From the NCBI GenBank assembly GCA_903772945.1, contig CAICTM010000748.1, forward strand, positions 1-50,281: a stretch of 50,281 bases of DNA, in the 5' to 3' direction. Position 1 is the stretch's first letter. Each line of letters begins with the position of its first letter. This document shows, in pieces, positions 28,875 through 40,412 of the stretch. The DNA comes from Seminavis robusta (taxonomy: Eukaryota; Bacillariophyta; Bacillariophyceae; Naviculales; Naviculaceae). The translations under genes were made by a program, and so were the position numbers. The notes under the pieces are model-generated. The model made no database searches and was not told the origin of the DNA. It saw only the letters and a program-made list of their open reading frames with translations.

Positions 28875-30863
28875 TTAACTACTAGGTTCAACTATTGTAT
28901 GGGTGGTCAGTTTGTGAAAGACTGTTTCCTACTGGTGCTAGCTTAACTTATGATACAGTAGATCTTTGGGAGCACAAGCTAGAAGAATACTAAATGTTGA
29001 TAATTTCTATCTATCGTTTCTTTTCTTTTCTTTTCTTTTCTTTGGAGTGGATTCCTCAATGCTTGCATCCAACACTTCCAGCTTCTGAGGACTGTTGTCA
29101 TTTCCACCCAACACAGCTGTCTTGGTGTAGAGGGAGCAGTACATCGTATTCATCTGGGTCATCACAGCATGGTGAAGATATGCAGTGGATTTGAAGTGGA
29201 TTAAATATCAAACCATCAAACTGCCTCAATGAAATGCAAATTCCATGTGACGGAAAACAACAATAGTTCAAAACTGTGCCATATCATCCTTGGGATCCTT
29301 GGAAAGAACCGTATTGAAGGACAGAAATGCATCCTCATGAGCGTGGCCATTCAGAACATTCAACACGGGAGCTACTACTAACTAGTAGTAGCTGTCTAGT
29401 CTACCGGTACTAGTCTTTGCTGTCGTAGATAGATTACTCTGGAATTACACTAGCAGAGGACTAAGTGATGCCAGCTTGAAGGTAGTGGGGGAATGGATCA
29501 AGGGGCGCATTGAAGTGGCGGGGGTGGAAGAGGCCAGCCAGTGGGTCTGCAGGGGTAGTTCCAGATGAGTAGCGTGTGGAGGAAGCAGTGGCAATGGATC
29601 TAAGGATGTGGTGCCCAAGGTGAGTGGACAGGTTGAGTGCCAGTGAATGATGAGCCCACCTGGATGGGGAGAGTGGGGTGAGTGTGGTATCCAGATTGGG
29701 GGGAGGGGTGTAGTGCTTGTCTGCCAGTGGAAGGAGACCAACAGGAGCAGATTGTAGTTGGATAGGTAGTGGAGCTATGGGGTGGTGGGTTGTTGATCCA
29801 AGTTTCTGTGGGTGGGGGGAATGGGAGATCTTTGGTGTCCTACTACAGCTGTACCAGCACCGCGACTGCATCATTTTATCCCCAACCCGACAACTTGGGA
29901 AGGTCCAGTCCCGCAGCACCGGTACCGCCGCAGATTCATGGTTTGGATCTGTGAGGAGTCATGGATACTGGTGCATCCTACACTATTGTTAGAAGTGAAA
30001 CGAAGCTCGCTTTTCGGTTCCCTGTCGCATAATTGAAATGTGTCGAGCACCTCCGCTTCGTAAGACCAGTACTATTCCTTCATCCGATCTACGTCAAACG
30101 TCCTCGGCAGGCTCTTTATAACGGACGTTTAACCCACCTTTTTGGTTTGCGTGACACAACTTCCAGCACTCTCAACGGAAGTGGGGAGCAACAGGTCAGA
30201 TGTACTGAAAGGGGCAAAAGGTTTTAGGTTTGAACGCGTGTTCTTCTGCAACAACTGTTAAATGATGGCTTCCCAAGATCTCTTTCATGCGAAAGAATGA
30301 AGGGGATGTGAATGTGTGCATTATCTCTTTAGGTTTTCCACGAATGCTATCGTCATCTTCATGCTCATTTCACTGTTTAAGCCTGGTCTAAACCCAGTAG
30401 CCATTGACTCGATGGCATCAAGGTTTTACTGGGGTGTCTTTTCCACAGTCGCACTTACCAATTCCTCCGTACTCATTTCGCTTGGGTGGCATTCTTGTAA
30501 CGGCAGTTTTCTCCTCACCCAAGGCGAAACATTTTTTGGCCGGGCTCTCAGGAGGCTGCTTCACAGGCACTCAAACCGAAAGGGCTGGACCACGCTGTTG
30601 TGCCTTTGACTATCCTTGGTGCCCTTGATCTTCATCGCCAACAACGACTGGTGGTATGATCCTTCTAGACTCGACTCCATCTTTTTGTTGCTAGGAGAGT
30701 TGCTATTGTAGACAATCTGTCTCTGCGCATGTATGGAGGTGTAGGCAGGAGCAGTTGGTACAGGTTTCATCTCATCTCATCTCATCTCAGCTCATCAGTT
30801 GTGATCTCATACTAGTAGTTGAGATTGTGGCTGGGCTGTCACGTGACCAACGCATCGGCCACA
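28875..30863. other. 2-kb spacer upstream of the GRG/HPGN gene pair
   Basis: No gene is supportable. There is a TTTTC microsatellite (29017-29043) and a TCTCA microsatellite (about 30768-30796). A minus frame at 29461-29919 and short + frames around 30316-30628 are open but compositionally unconvincing. A short ATGGATACTGGTGC word at 29961 encodes DTGA, reminiscent of retroelement proteases, but it lacks a supporting frame. Confidence 0.35.
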
Positions 30864-32716
30864 ATGCCCAAGCGACCGCTGTTTCAGGGTTCCTCGACAG
30901 ACGCTTCAGCCGCTGCTGCAACTGATCAGGCGGCTGTAGTCAAGTTGGAAAATGCGACAGCGCAAGGTGTAGCGGATCCAGGCATCAATGATGTCATTAG
31001 TGGCAGAGGGGATACCATCAACAGGTAAGATGAATGAACGGCCGATGATTACTAGCTAGTAGTGCTGCCAGCCCTAACTTACTCCTTTCGTCTCGCCATC
31101 CTCTTCACGTCATGTTCAGACACCCTGGGTCAGTCTACTATAGTACTCGGTTTGCTCTGTCAAACCGGTGTCCACTCACTGCCTGAGTGCCTGCCTTGCA
31201 TGCCTGTACGCCCTGTCAGCTCGCTCATCTTCCCCCTTGCCTCATTCATCTCTTTCAAAATCCTACTAGGAATGTCCATTTCCGCAAACTTGTCGAGGAA
31301 AAGCGACGGGTGTACCTTAGTTCGCACTTCAAACGCGAGAAGCGGCTGATTGCTGAAACCATCGTAGCTGCCATCAAATCACTGGATCCTCCTGGGAGAT
31401 TCCTTTCCAAGGATACCAAGACGGGTCTATGGTTCCCCATCGACGAAGACAGAGCACGAGAGAAAGCATCACAAGCTCTCCGGGAAAACTCCAAGAAAAT
31501 CAAGGCTGAACTACTCCAAACCGATGATTCCATTCGCAAAATGTCAAATCACACAAACTACAACGCTGCTGGGGTCGCCACCGGACAACACAGCAGCACA
31601 GGTTATCCTCCTAGTAGCCCAGGAAAGAATGGAACAGCCTACGATCCGCATCAGCATCACTATCCATACCCACCACCGGGACCAGGATGGGGATACCCGT
31701 ATTACTACGGATATCAAATGCCTCCCATGCCGCCAGGGTACCATCCACACGCATATCCCCCGCCACCTGTTCCAACGGGACCACCCCCTTTCTACCCATA
31801 TGGACCACCCCAACCTGCTGGAGGAACCGCTGCAGCCACTTCCTCTACCTTCCCAGGCGAACCAGCACAGGAATCCAATACTAGCAACATCATCCAATCC
31901 AAAAGCACCGAACCAACCGACCTAGACGACACACGGTTTAGCAGACTTCCCTTTCAACCCATGCCAGAGCAGCGCCTTCGACAAACCCAACAGCAGCGAC
32001 AAACGCAAAATGAAACACATGCCATGGACGAAGACTCGAAACGTCAAGACTACGGGTCCAGTCTCAAGTGCCGCAAAATAGAATCATTCAATGAGGAACC
32101 TCGGGAACGGCAAGTCATCAAGAATACATCTACTACGTGGGGAGGCATCGTCAGTGCACCCCATACACCGACGAAGACCACCGCCAACTTCCCAGACCCC
32201 CCTTCTCCCCATCCTCAGAATCAAGCTGCATATATGCGGTCGCCGGAGAACTATGGTGGCCCTCGTCGGATGGCTGCTCATCCTGGGTACGGGGCTCACC
32301 ATCAACAGACTTTGACAGTAAACACTGCAAGTCCTCCCCTGGATGGGCCTCCTCACCAACATCATCATTACCATCCTCCCGAGGCTACTAGAACTCCAAT
32401 TGGAGCCAAGACACCGGTAGCAGCCATTCAAGACATTGTCTTTCACGCTTCGCAAGGATTAGGAGCGGGACTGCACCACCCCTTGTCTGCCACACCATCG
32501 TTTTCTCGGTCTCCTTTGCCAGCCAACTCCCCGGAGGCAGCAGCGGGAGACCAATCAGTGCCATTCTCTCCTATTCGTGCCCAGCAACAGCTTCTAGAGA
32601 ATCAGAATCACCCAGCCAAGCTACCAAACGACTTTAGCTTCCCTACGATGACTGCGCACTCACCACGGCGATTTCATCGCCATGCCTTGGCGCAACGATC
32701 CAACTATTTCGTTTAG
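30864..32716 (+). CDS. GRG/HPGN-domain protein (DUF6824-like), copy A, with a 9-nt microexon
   Basis: Exons 30864-31024, 31120-31128 and 31270-32716 give 538 aa. Exon 1 ends in NDVISGRGDTIN-R. The 9-nt exon ACACCCTGG, flanked by AG and GT, supplies the rest of Arg, then His, Pro and two bases of Gly. Exon 3 continues Gly-Asn-VHFRKLVEEKRRVYL, so HPGN (55-58) is complete. Skipping it gives a frame-preserved protein lacking HPG. The domain (about 42-150) continues with HFKREKRLIAETIVAAIKSL and DPPGRFL. The rest is Pro/Gly/His-rich and disordered. Such NDVLxGRG...HxGNxxFR proteins are numerous in diatoms; biochemical function is unknown to me, and a DNA-binding or regulatory role is only a guess. 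A related copy lies 1.1 kb downstream. Confidence 0.85.
31120..31128 (+). other. 9-nt microexon of GRG/HPGN copy A
   Basis: TTCAG|ACACCCTGG|GTCAGT. It has both splice dinucleotides and a phase that exactly restores R-H-P-G-N, a motif contiguous in copy B at 34144-34155. The introns around it are 95 nt (31025-31119) and 141 nt (31129-31269). This is inferred from sequence and paralogue comparison, without transcript data. Confidence 0.75.
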
Positions 32717-33840
32717 AACGATCTAGTTGAGTATCTAGTTGCTTGAGTACAACTACACAAGGTGCTGGGAGGTACCTTACCAATGGGCAGGCTGCAGCTA
32801 CAGTAGCCTGGGATTAAGAGTGCGAGCAGCTCTTACAATAGATAGTAAACGCTTCAAACAGAAATAGATTTTGCCAAGCCTACTTGAAAATTTGCACAAG
32901 GATAGACATGCAGCGTTCACCTATTTTTGTTTTTGACTATCTAGCTCAGGTACTATCTCTGCCCTGTGGTCCCTGTCCCTTCATCAGCAACGTCAATCAA
33001 TCTCTTGGGAAATGCAGTGCAGGAGTGGACATGAGCTACACGGTGGATCCAGCTGTTGGTTGCCAATGGCTACTGACATGCCTCCCAGTAGCTGGCTCTC
33101 TAGCTAGACAGTCGAGTCTAGCCAGCTACTACTACTAGTACAGTAGTAGTGTTGCCAGGTACGACTGCATGTAGATACATATTGGTGCTACCGGTACAAC
33201 TACCAGTACCGGTACTAGTAGTACATGTAGCATGCCGGATAACTGCTCATTGTTTCTGGACACTTATGCTTAGTTTTCCAGCTAGAAAGCCTTTTTCATA
33301 TACCCTCAATCTTGTTAACGGTCCAATTTAACGGTCATTTCTTGGTCTGTACAAAACCGAACACAAATATACCCACGGTTCACCAGACGAACTTACCAAG
33401 ACCGGGACGGCTCTCACCACCCCCCATTTTCAGGAAAGGAAAGGAGGGGAAAACAAAACCGTTTCAGCACCTTCAACCCCCACTCATTCATCAATGAGGC
33501 AACGGAAGATTCGGGTAGCGTTGGCGTCATACTTCAATTTTTGGCCGATGCTTTCCCTAAAAGCAATCAGGGTGTTCATCCTCATCACACATACACCTAA
33601 GTGCGCACCTCGCCAAAGCAGAACCCGAGCGGTGTTATACGGATAGCTCTGTCCTGTTGGGGGAAGTTTGGACGAGAAAAAGCGCCTCTTTCTTCCTCAG
33701 AGTCGATCCCTGAAACGGGTTGTCTCTTGTGTTAAATACATTCATTCAGGAAGGAGCCATCAATCTTCGCTGCTGTTCTCAGTGAGATGTGCAGCATAGG
33801 CTGGCCCCAGTGGAAACAACCTATTTGGGCAGGGCCCAGT
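32717..33840. other. Spacer between the two GRG/HPGN paralogues
   Basis: No gene is supportable. It contains CTAGTA-type and TACCGGTA palindromes near 33130-33230. An ATG at 33787 in frame with copy B would extend that protein by 18 residues, but copy A supports the start at 33841. Confidence 0.4.
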
Positions 33841-35980
33841 ATGCCAAAAACAAAACCGACGCCATCAGGTAGCAGTGAAGGAGACTCGGCTGGAGCAGGA
33901 CGGAACCAGGATGCTGCTCCCGCACAGGGAGCCGAGAGCTCCATTGAACCCAGAGACAACGATGTTTTATTTGGAAGAGGAGATACAATCAATAGGTATG
34001 TTATCATCCTTGTGGTTTTCCTATCCCGTAGCCAGGTTCCAAGTTGGACATGCTGTCGAACTCTAACCTGCCTGATCTGATATCATTCATGCCGTCGCAT
34101 CGACATTTTCTTCCGTGGAACCCTTTGTTCATGCGTGCATCAGGCATCCGGGCAATAAAAAGTTTCGAGAGCTTGTAGATTCCCACAAACGTGTCTATCT
34201 TGCATCCCGATTCAAGCAAGAGAAAAGGATGATTGCGGATGGTATTGTGGCGGCAATCGCAGAGCTTGACCCTCCCGGCCGTTTCCTGGCCAAGAACGCA
34301 TCCACTGGATTGTGGAACGCTGTTGATCATGGAAGAGCCCGTGAAAAGACTTTGCAAGCTCTGAGAGAGAAGGCAAGGTCAGCGAGGGACCAGATGGAGG
34401 ACAGAGACAATCTCGCGTTGCTCCAGAGATCATCCGAGAACAGCCATGATCAAAGCAACCGAGAACAACCACCACCTGCCCAACGCCAACAGTCATCATC
34501 CTTGATAAGTTCGTTGAGTGACAGTCAAATAGCCCACTCTGGTGCTGCAGCTGCAGAGGCTCAAGCCAGCCATCAGAATACGAAGAGGGCAGCACACCCA
34601 CCTGCTGGAGTCCAGCCACATGCAATCTCTGGTTCTACGATGCCTGTTGCGGCCCGCGAGCTCCCTCTCGTAGCCCCACTTGCTCCCCCGCCAAGTCTCC
34701 CCGGTGGCCTTGTGACAAGAGCAAGTATAGGAGAGCTCTCCAGACAAAGGCAAGAAACGTCGATGTTGGCTCCTTCCTCCCAGCAGCACGCCCATTGGCA
34801 GCCACAACTTCACGCCGATCAGAATTCCTCGGGATTGGCATCGACGTCTCCTCTTCAGGTGAATCAAACTTCCATAGATTGGCAACAAGCACTTCTTGCT
34901 CATCAGGTTCCTGATACTGGCACTGCCACCACGGCATCCCAAGCCCAGCAAACTCAGTCAACGAAGAATGCAAACGCATTTATTGACGAAGCCCAGCTTT
35001 CGCAACAGATACAGACAAGTGAACCACCAACTCAGAGCCAACCAGAGCAGCTTGCTCCCCGATTTCCAACCACCTCTTCTGCAGTTCAGACGCAAGTTGC
35101 CCAACCATATGACCAGACAAGCCCAAGCACAGGCCAAGAAGCGCAGTATCAACCATATCTGGCTGACGGGACCCTGTCGACAATATCTGATGGGCTTTTG
35201 ACGCCTCGGCAAGCCATCCAACCAAGCCATCTCGGCTCTTCACCGATGTCTGCTGGTACCTTTGAAGCGCTGCAAATGATCGCATTTCCAGTGAGCCCAG
35301 GCGTCATGCAACAGTCGTTTTCCCCACGCCGGTTGCCTCCTGCCAATTCCCCTCATCTGCAAAGACAACAGAATATGGGAAGTCATTCGCTTGCCTCCAG
35401 CTTCGATCAAACTACTACAGGGACTTCGCTGGCTCAGATGGATAGTCCACTGAGAAGTGAAACATGGCCACGGCGCCGGCAGCAGCGAAGATTGGAACCG
35501 AGACCAACGCAAGCGTCAGCGCCCTCGCAGGAGCCAATGCAAGCATTCTTGCATGCCTATCAACAGGAAGCCTTGCAGCACCAGATTCTGCCACAACCGC
35601 AAATCCGGCCTTTCCCTAGGCAGCAATACCTGTCCGAACTGGAAGCAAGCCTTCAGCATGCACAGGCTGGTCGTCGGCAACACCAGGACTCAATTGTCTC
35701 GGAGCGTAACCACGATGCGGGGGGCGAATCCAAAGAAGATGCGCTTAGAAATTGGCAAATGGATGCCGCCGCAAGTTTGGAAGGCATTGTAGCAACACCT
35801 GGCATGATCCGCTTGTTACAGGGTGCCGAAACGAACTTGGCAACTTCAGCAGGTGCTCGACGACCAATTCGCTTGCCTCGTCCAAACCTTACCCCTAGAG
35901 TTCGCCGTCGGTCCAACGACACCAATGGAGATGAAGGCAGTGAAGAAGGCCAATATGGCCAATATGCTCGTGAAGCCTGA
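33841..35980 (+). CDS. GRG/HPGN-domain protein (DUF6824-like), copy B
   Basis: Exons 33841-33995 and 34144-35980 (148-nt intron) give 663 aa. The intron sits at the same codon position and phase as intron 1 of copy A (NDVLFGRGDTIN-R|HPGN). The start at MPKTKPT matches the MPKRPLF start of copy A. The domain (about 40-150) reads HPGNKKFRELVDSHKRVYL, SRFKQEKRMIADGIVAAIAEL and DPPGRFLAKNASTGLWNAV, about 60% like copy A by eye. The remaining 500 residues are Gln/Ser/Pro-rich and do not align with the tail of copy A, except for a shared FSPRRLPPANSP-type word. It is a tandem paralogue whose tail has diverged fast; molecular function is unknown. Confidence 0.85.
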
Positions 35981-38900
35981 CGGCTTTCGTGGGCGGTGCT
36001 GCATCCTCTAGCTAGCTACAGAGACTAAGCTTGTTTATATACATACCCATCGCGGGATGCGTGCAGCGTCGGACATAGTGTTCCGCCACGGGTCGGTCTC
36101 GTATCGAATCATGCTATGCTGCGCATGGTTCATCTTTTTATCCAAGGTGCACTCCAACGTAGTCTTCAGGACCTTCTTCCTGGACGGTAACGAGCCTGAA
36201 CATCAAATCTGATATTACAGGAAGCAATGCATTCTCTTTCAGGTTTGCCTCGTTCGCGGTACCAAACAGCATCAGAAAACTGCAATGGCAATGAAGCTAA
36301 GTACGTGGCCACCACCCACGCAGAGAGAGGATGCCCCCTATTCGAGATGCTCCTTGACATTTGCCAAATCAAGAAATGCGCGAATAGCTTGTGCGCTCCT
36401 TGTCCCACACACGAATACTTCATCTTGTGATCTTGATCGTATAGTGTTCGCTACCTCGCTCACTTGGCGTAACCAAACAAGGATGAAGAGAATCGAGTCG
36501 ACATGGAAGGAGCGAGACCCTTGACGATGCAATCAGTCAAAGTTTGCGGTGTGACTCCTTGATCCTTTTTGCCCGACGGTCGTGACAGTTTGCGTATTCC
36601 GCTTGGGTTCGAGGGAGCACCATTGCAGAGCAGGAACGCTGAGTACAGCCCGAAAGGCAACGTCGTCATGAACATCGCGAACAAGTCCAGGGAAATAATG
36701 CATGTTACGATGAAGACGCCAATAAGAGGGGAATGGAGCAAGCTCCAACATTTTCAGGAGAGTGAAATGTTGAGCACAAGCAAGGGGGAAAGCGCCACTC
36801 GAGTTCCAGTCTTTCGTTTGGCGCACCTTCAGAATCGGAACCGACGGAAACAACAACACGGAAAGACAATTACAACTTGCCTTGAAACAATCTACGGTAT
36901 CCACGGTACCATAGTAGAAGTGCTCCAACCCCTCAACGGTAGCGAACTATTACTAGAACTAGTACTCTCTACTAGCTAGTAATAAGCTAGGTAGCAAGGG
37001 GGGCGTGAATGATTGGATCTTCCTTTTAAATTTCAAACTTCTACTTGTACAGGTAGTAGCTACCAGGTACCAGGTATCGGTACCGCTACCGCTACGTAGA
37101 CTTACTTGCCTCCCACTGTGTTGGCGGTTGTATTGGCTCTTGGTGGTACGATAAAGAAACACCAGGGCACACTGATCATGATGAGCAGCTTGGAAACGAG
37201 ACACTTCGACGATTGCTGAGCCACCTAAACGGAAGACGGTTTTGGAGTTCTGGGGACAAGCAGAGGCAGATGCTCTCTGCAAACACTCTGATTGTCGATG
37301 GGTATCATAGAGGTGGTCAGTGTACTTGTGCGAGAGAGACTGTCTGCCCCAAAAGCCAGATGTTGGCCTGGATACAATTGTATACTGTACCAAACACGTG
37401 CAGGGAAGCAGGCACTCAAGCGCGGGTCAACTAGCGCTGAATCCAGAGGTTGAGGGAAAGTACCAATCGTGCTACATCTACTAAATGTTTCATTTTCAAC
37501 AGGGGCAGTAAGCAATGCAAATGGCACATCTCTACAGCGAACATTGTCCATACCAATTCCCAAGGAAACGTCGCAGCCTCGTGCTGGATCTTTCTAGAGG
37601 ATAGGAGGCACATCCCGGACTGGAGAAGAAATCTGAGTTTCCTGACGAGAGGAATCGAATCTTGCTAGACACAACTACTTCAATACCACAGCTTCATTTT
37701 AACCTTTGCAGTTCCTTGAGGAGGTCTTGAGACAACCTGAAACAGATCACCAGATCACCAGATCAGGCATCAGCAGCGACGTTTCATGGGAGTCCTGCAC
37801 TCAGTCAGCTGTCAGCGACGGCAACAAGTGCCGATCACCGAGCATGGTTTCGATTTCTTTCAGGATGCTGGTCTTATTCCCGGCGGAATTCCTTCTGGCG
37901 GAAAGTGCAACAGTGGGTTTGATTTGAGCAACGTCATCTCCAAGCTTATCAAAATACCAGTGGATGTCCGCCGTGCTCACGTCATGCCTATCATAAAGCT
38001 GGTCTCAACCCAGTTCACCCGAAGCCCACTGTCCACGAGTCAGACCCCAATCCACCATCCTCCCCTTGATAGTGGTCAATGATCATGATCATCCCCATAC
38101 TGAGCTACTTGTAGCCTGCACCCCCGAAGGTCGTAACCAAAGCAAGTTGAACATTTTCCGAGAGACAAAGAGGATACGGAAGGGCTCGATTCTCATGTGC
38201 TGCTGCGAACTTTCCAACAAAAAATGTTGCTTTGATGCAACATTCACCATTGAGGGTGAAAACGCAATAGGCGTCACAGCAAAATTTTCAAAACTATGCA
38301 TCATACAACGCATTGCCATGTGCATCTTGAAAGGCAACGATCTATAGGTGCCAAGATGCAGGATGAAAACATCCAGGAACAAGGAAGGAGTGCTATTAAT
38401 AAGGGGGTTATCTCTGTCGATTAACATCCCTTTGATCCCCAGGCACTTGTCCACCGGCGGCAAGTTTTTAAAACAGTAGGATTTTCTTTGGACCAGGTCT
38501 CTCTTATTGCTTCTCTAGCTGGTTCAAGTGGCCCCGTGCGCTCAGACCCAAGGTATTACAATAGTAGATAGATTCCTAGGAATCGAATCGGGTTGGAAGA
38601 GTGAACTCCGAGGTCGCTGGCTGTATTTGAATTCGTACCGGTATGCTTCAAAGGAAGTGTTTGGAATCTCCCCTGAATATTCTTCGACTGGGCATCTACT
38701 ACTTACGGTACCGCAGTACCATACTGTACTAGCTAGACTAGTACAGTGGAGGAGTTTTGTTTTGGAGCGAAAAAGTGGAGACTGTCCAGGGAGCCCGCCA
38801 GCCAAAATCGGCCTTCTAATCTGCAACAGTAAAACCCTGCGAAAGCTGTTTGAGTGATCTAATAAGAAACACACTGGTGAACTGCCGCACTCATCTTGGG

Positions 38901-39850
38901 TGCCCCGCAGATTTCTATCGTAGACTAGCTAGACTATAATTTTTAAAAAGAAGCTACAATCGTACAAGTACAAAGCCCAAGTGAAGCAATGAGCTAGCTA
39001 AAGGTAAGCTACAGGAGTCATGCGCAATCAGAATTAATTGTTCGCGCTATCACCTCATCTGTGCGTCGGTAGGCTGCAAGCAGCGTGTGGCCAAGCAGCC
39101 ATTTTACGATCACCAGACTTGAAAATGAAACTTTGCACATCACTTGGGAAGTCATGACCGTCCAAACGATTGGAATATTGGTAGCAGCATCGAAACTTGG
39201 TTTGCTAGCAGCTACCGGTAGCTAGCTCGCAGCTATAACTGATGTGTTCTGGGAAGGGTGACGTTGGGTCTTCTTGGAGGTTGTGCAAAAATTCCCAACT
39301 TTGCGCCCTCGTTCGCTTGGTTCTTTGGCATATTCATTGCTTGCTACTGGGGATGGAGCAAACCAGCGCCAATCAGTGCCACCACAACACAGACAGCCCT
39401 AAACAGTGCTTGGCGGTGGTAGACTTGGCTGGCTCAGTGGTAAACAGTGTTGATGAAATTGAAAACGGCATAGATAGTTGTAATCAGTGCAGTCGTATGG
39501 TACTGGCTCTAGACCTACCCACTAGCTGGACAGCCACAAGCAACAATGGCGGACCTGATTATACTGGATTTCTCCACCCCCACGAAGCGAAGACAGAGGA
39601 CCGATTAGTCATGTTTACTATAGCAAATACAGTACTATACTACCTCTGTAGCGTGCGGTACAAATCCTACACGGCTACCGCACGTCTACGGCACGCTACA
39701 TACAAACGTCCGGTAGGATGTGCCGTAGAGGTGCGCGCACTGCGCGCATTTCACCCATGTTTAAGATAACAAATATTTGCTTCCAACCCTTGTTTTAAGA
39801 TACTTCGAATGGGTACGAACTGTACCTGCATGTACCGTACTTGTACATAA
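35981..39850. other. Gene-poor 3.9-kb region
   Basis: I find no gene I can support. The open frames are short, overlap on both strands and lack family motifs. The best are minus 36460-36741 with a hydrophobic stretch, minus 37225-37563, and + 39242-39769. CTAGCTAG and TACCGGTA palindromes appear near 36970, 37070, 38636 and 39216. Composition shifts repeatedly, as in decayed repeat DNA. Confidence 0.35.
39242..39769 (+). CDS. Doubtful 175-codon ORF
   Basis: This is the longest open frame in the gene-poor stretch. It starts with ATG, is Cys- and Ser-rich and lacks any recognisable domain. Its last 50 codons run through palindromic CTACCGCACGTCTACGG-type DNA. I think it is more likely fortuitous than a gene. 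Confidence 0.15.
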   Translation: MCSGKGDVGSSWRLCKNSQLCALVRLVLWHIHCLLLGMEQTSANQCHHNTDSPKQCLAVVDLAGSVVNSVDEIENGIDSCNQCSRMVLALDLPTSWTATSNNGGPDYTGFLHPHEAKTEDRLVMFTIANTVLYYLCSVRYKSYTATARLRHATYKRPVGCAVEVRALRAFHPCLR

Positions 39851-40098
39851 TCCCCTCTGGAGCCCCTTCAACTAATCACTTTTACGGGTACCGCAACTCA
39901 AAACATGTGCAACTAGATGCCTTTGTCCAGACTAGCTTAACCCTCCTCCTNNNNNNNNNNNNNNNNNNNNTCAACTAATCACTTTTACGGGTACCGCTCC
40001 ACTCAAAACATGTGCAACTAGATGCCTTTGTCCAGACTAGCTTAACCCTCCTCCTTCTCCCCTCTGGAGCCCCTTCAACTAATCACTTTTACGGGTAC
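39851..40098. repeat. 104-bp tandem repeat spanning an assembly gap
   Basis: The unit CCCCTCTGGAGCCCCTTCAA...TTAACCCTCCTCCT occurs from 39852, again after the gap from 39971, and starts a third time near 40055. The word TCAACTAATCACTTTTACGG lies at 39868, 39971 and 40075, a period of 103-104 bp. The copies differ by one small indel (CCGCAACTC versus CCGCTCCACTC). Confidence 0.9.
39951..39970. other. Assembly gap (20 N)
   Basis: Twenty Ns inside the tandem repeat. The neighbouring copy has 20 bases at the equivalent place (TTCTCCCCTCTGGAGCCCCT-like), so the gap length fits a single missing segment, but repeat collapse cannot be excluded. Confidence 0.99.
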
Positions 40099-40257
40099 CC
40101 CTTGACCAACCGGTAACGATCGAGAGCTGTATGCTAATCAGCCTGTCAAGCTGTGATTTACTCCAAACCAAGAATCTCAACAATACAAGATTTCGCCTTT
40201 GCGACCGCTTAGGTCTATCAATCCCTGTCGCTTCAACAGTCGTCGAGTCTGAATAGA

Positions 40258-40280
40258 ATAATAATAATAATATAATAATA
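40258..40280. repeat. TAA/ATA microsatellite
   Basis: ATAATAATAATAATATAATAATAG, a short imperfect triplet run in non-coding DNA. Confidence 0.85.
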
Positions 40281-40351
40281 GTTCGGACTCCAGACTCGGA
40301 CATGAATAAAATTAAAACCAAAGTCCTCCAACACCTCCATCCTTCATCTCT

Positions 40352-40374
40352 TCACTGAGCAGGAGGCAAACCGC

Positions 40375-40412
<38 letters not shown>

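Noticed and set aside
29461..29919. 152-codon minus-strand ORF, Pro/Leu/His-rich
   Set aside because: A second frame is equally open over the same G/T-rich stretch, and no motif is present.
29961..30032. Retropepsin-like DTGAS word suggesting a second LTR retrotransposon
   Set aside because: The frame has a stop 9 bases upstream and ends after 23 codons. No gag, RT or integrase wording lies nearby, so a five-residue match is not enough.
33787..33840. Upstream in-frame ATG as start of GRG/HPGN copy B
   Set aside because: It would add 18 residues (Trp/Pro-rich) that have no counterpart in copy A, whereas MPK at 33841 matches the start of copy A.
36338..36928. Possible membrane-protein ORFs on the minus strand
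   Set aside because: Two overlapping frames compete, the hydrophobic stretch is short, and neither shows a family motif or a good start context.
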